DNA of 8,082 bases from Bacteroidota bacterium (GTDB taxonomy: Bacteria; Bacteroidota; Bacteroidia; Bacteroidales; Marinifilaceae): the NCBI GenBank assembly GCA_023400335.1, contig JAEXFF010000093.1, positions 1 to 8,082 of the forward strand, given 5' to 3'. How positions within the stretch are numbered: the first letter of the stretch is position 1; each line of letters starts with the position of its first letter. The notes beneath the pieces were generated by a model, which was not told the DNA's origin, did not search any database, and saw only the letters and a program-made list of their open reading frames with translations. Positions 6,341-8,082 of this stretch are shown here, piece by piece. The position numbers and the translations under genes were made by a program.

Positions 6341-8082
6341 TCATCTATCCGACCGGATTTTATAAAAAATACAATACGTAACCGGTAATACAAACAGGGT
6401 TAACATCGTCGCAACAAACAAACCTCCCATAATCGTTGCTGCCATTCCGGCAAACATGGCGTCCCACAACAAAGGCAGCATACCGAGAATCGTCGTTCCG
6501 GAAGCCATTGTGACGGGAACAATCCTGCTTTTGGTCGCTTGAATCACGGCCTGAAGGGGTGTAATTCCGCTATTCAGGTCTATACCAATCTGATCCACCA
6601 ATACAATTGCATTTTTAATATTCATACCGATCAATCCCAGCATCCCCAGCATGGCAAAAAAGTCCATAGATTTTCCAAATCCGATCAATCCCCATACTAC
6701 ACCGATAAAAATCAGGGGTAACATCAGCATAATGACTACCGGACTGCGGTAATTTTTCGGGAACAACAGCAAAAGAGTCAAATAAATCAGTAAAAACATC
6801 AGGGGAATATTTTTTCCCAAAGCAGCCATAGAAGTATCGTGCTGATCCTGGTCCCCGAAATATTTCATTTTATATCCTTCCGGTATCTTTACTCCTGCTT
6901 TCACGGCTGTCAGCACTTCTTTGAAAGCAGCTATGGCATTTGCGCCCCGTTTGGGTTCACATTGCATCATCAAACAGCGTTCCCGGTTATAACGTTTAAT
7001 AACGTCATAATCGTATTCCAATTTAAAGTTATCGGTTACCTGTTCTACTTTTACGGATTTTCCTTTTGAACTAAATACAGGCAAAGTCCGGATATCCTGC
7101 GGATCTATTGAATTCCTATCCGCTACTTTCATCAAAATAGGCATGAACAAATCGCCCTCCCGGTATTCTCCCAATGCAATCCCGTTAGTAGCAGCCTTTA
7201 AAGAATAAGCTACTTGTTGGCGGGTAATTCCCAGCCTCAATCCTTTTTCCTGTGAAAACATCGGTTTCCATACCGGAACGGGAGTTCCCCAACTACTCCT
7301 TACTTCCATCACCAAATGGCATTTCCGGGCAATTTCCTTTGCCCGTTCCGTCAAGGCGACCAATGTATCGGCATTCTCTCCGATAAAGCCGATTTCTATC
7401 GTAGCATCCGGTACAGGAGAAAGCATAAAAAGAGAGGAACGGGTCAAGACATTGGGATAATTCTTCAGCATATAATTGTAAAATTCCTCTTCCATAGCCG
7501 GTGAGTCCTTAGGATCGTGAGTTTCTACCAATACGTTGGCAAAATTCGGCAGGGGACCGAAAGAAGAACTGGCCAGATAATAACGTATCGGCGACCCTCC
7601 CATAGTAACAGAAAAAGACTTCACCTTAGGATTCTGCTTCAGGTATTCCTCAATCTGAAAAACATTCTGTTCTACATCCCGGATCCCATAACCATTCGGA
7701 AAAATCAGGTCGGCACGCATATAAGGTTTATTCATTAAAGGGAAGAAACTCTGAGGCATCAGTGCCATTACCACCAAAGAAAATACCAGAATACCGATTA
7801 CTGAAAACAACGTGATATACCGGTGATGGATCAATTCGGTCAGCATCCGTTCAAACTTATGGTATAACCTGGTATCGTAGGGATCTGCTGTCACGGCAGA
7901 AGTATTCTCCTTCAGGATAAAATTTCCGAAAGTTGTTGTCTGGGTCAAAGCCAAGACCCAGCTCAGTCCCAAAGAAACAGCCAGTACAATAAACAAAGGT
8001 TTTACAATTTCGGCCATTGAATCGGGTGCCATAAACATAGGCAAAAACGAACACACTGCGATAAAAGTGGCCCCCAGTAATC
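6341..8082 (-). CDS. RND-family efflux transporter, AcrB-like, C-terminal part (5' end outside window)
   Basis: The inner-membrane proton/drug antiporter of a tripartite pump, about 580 residues visible. The frame is open to base 8082 (LLGATFIAVCSFLP continues past the edge), so a GTG at 8056 is internal and not the start. By alignment to AcrB the fragment begins in TM5. Then come TM6 and TM7 (SVIGILVFSLVVMAL), a large periplasmic loop equivalent to PC1/PC2/DC, and TM8-TM12. The TM10 motif GMNIKNAIVLVD contains the Lys (codon 6614-6616) that matches the proton-relay Lys940 of AcrB. The paired aspartates of TM4 should lie just beyond the edge and cannot be checked. The C-terminus ends soon after TM12 (YCIFYKIRSDR). 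Total length is likely near 1000 residues. It is followed by the TolC gene, and the membrane-fusion protein is expected upstream, off-window. The substrate is unknown. Confidence 0.95.
   Translation of the reverse strand, partial: LLGATFIAVCSFLPMFMAPDSMAEIVKPLFIVLAVSLGLSWVLALTQTTTFGNFILKENTSAVTADPYDTRLYHKFERMLTELIHHRYITLFSVIGILVFSLVVMALMPQSFFPLMNKPYMRADLIFPNGYGIRDVEQNVFQIEEYLKQNPKVKSFSVTMGGSPIRYYLASSSFGPLPNFANVLVETHDPKDSPAMEEEFYNYMLKNYPNVLTRSSLFMLSPVPDATIEIGFIGENADTLVALTERAKEIARKCHLVMEVRSSWGTPVPVWKPMFSQEKGLRLGITRQQVAYSLKAATNGIALGEYREGDLFMPILMKVADRNSIDPQDIRTLPVFSSKGKSVKVEQVTDNFKLEYDYDVIKRYNRERCLMMQCEPKRGANAIAAFKEVLTAVKAGVKIPEGYKMKYFGDQDQHDTSMAALGKNIPLMFLLIYLTLLLLFPKNYRSPVVIMLMLPLIFIGVVWGLIGFGKSMDFFAMLGMLGLIGMNIKNAIVLVDQIGIDLNSGITPLQAVIQATKSRIVPVTMASGTTILGMLPLLWDAMFAGMAATIMGGLFVATMLTLFVLPVTYCIFYKIRSDR

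Noticed and set aside
8054..8056. GTG as the start of the RND protein
   Set aside because: The frame continues upstream to the window edge with sequence that matches RND TM5, so this codon is internal.

Overview
The window looks like chromosomal DNA of a Bacteroidota member, probably order Bacteroidales. The reasons are the protein families (a patatin-POTRA-barrel protein, an RND/TolC pair, a pseudopilin ending in a DFDGDG...WE motif), the A/T-rich intergenic DNA, the lack of clear Shine-Dalgarno sequences and a candidate -33/-7 promoter of the Bacteroides type. This is inferred from sequence character; no genus can be named. All recognisable genes are on the minus strand, so transcription runs from the high-coordinate end towards base 1.

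Right block (8082 to 2701): the C-terminal part of an RND efflux pump inner-membrane protein, cut by the window edge; a TolC-family outer-membrane channel; and a secreted patatin-like lipolytic protein fused to a POTRA-like domain and an Omp85-type beta-barrel (PlpD/type Vd-like). The pump and channel are 63 nt apart and almost certainly co-transcribed. The membrane-fusion protein that normally completes such a pump would lie beyond the right edge. The patatin gene starts 118 nt after the channel gene and may be part of the same operon.

Middle (2700 to 1912): 789 nt without a convincing gene. It is strongly A/T-rich and holds two near-identical direct repeats 53 nt apart, an A/T inverted repeat, a small perfect hairpin, and a possible promoter for the left block.

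Left block (1911 to 1): a compact type IV filament (type II secretion/type IV pilus-like) operon: a pseudopilin with a class III signal, a very small A24-type prepilin peptidase core, and a GspE/PilB-type assembly ATPase that runs off the left edge. Gaps are 3 nt and then an 8-nt overlap (ATGGATGA), so the three are very likely co-translated. The logic is complete for part of a filament machine: substrate, processing enzyme and assembly motor. The platform protein (GspF/PilC) and any further pseudopilins or secretin are not visible and would be expected to the left. This filament locus is the least-characterised part of the window and the best candidate for follow-up.
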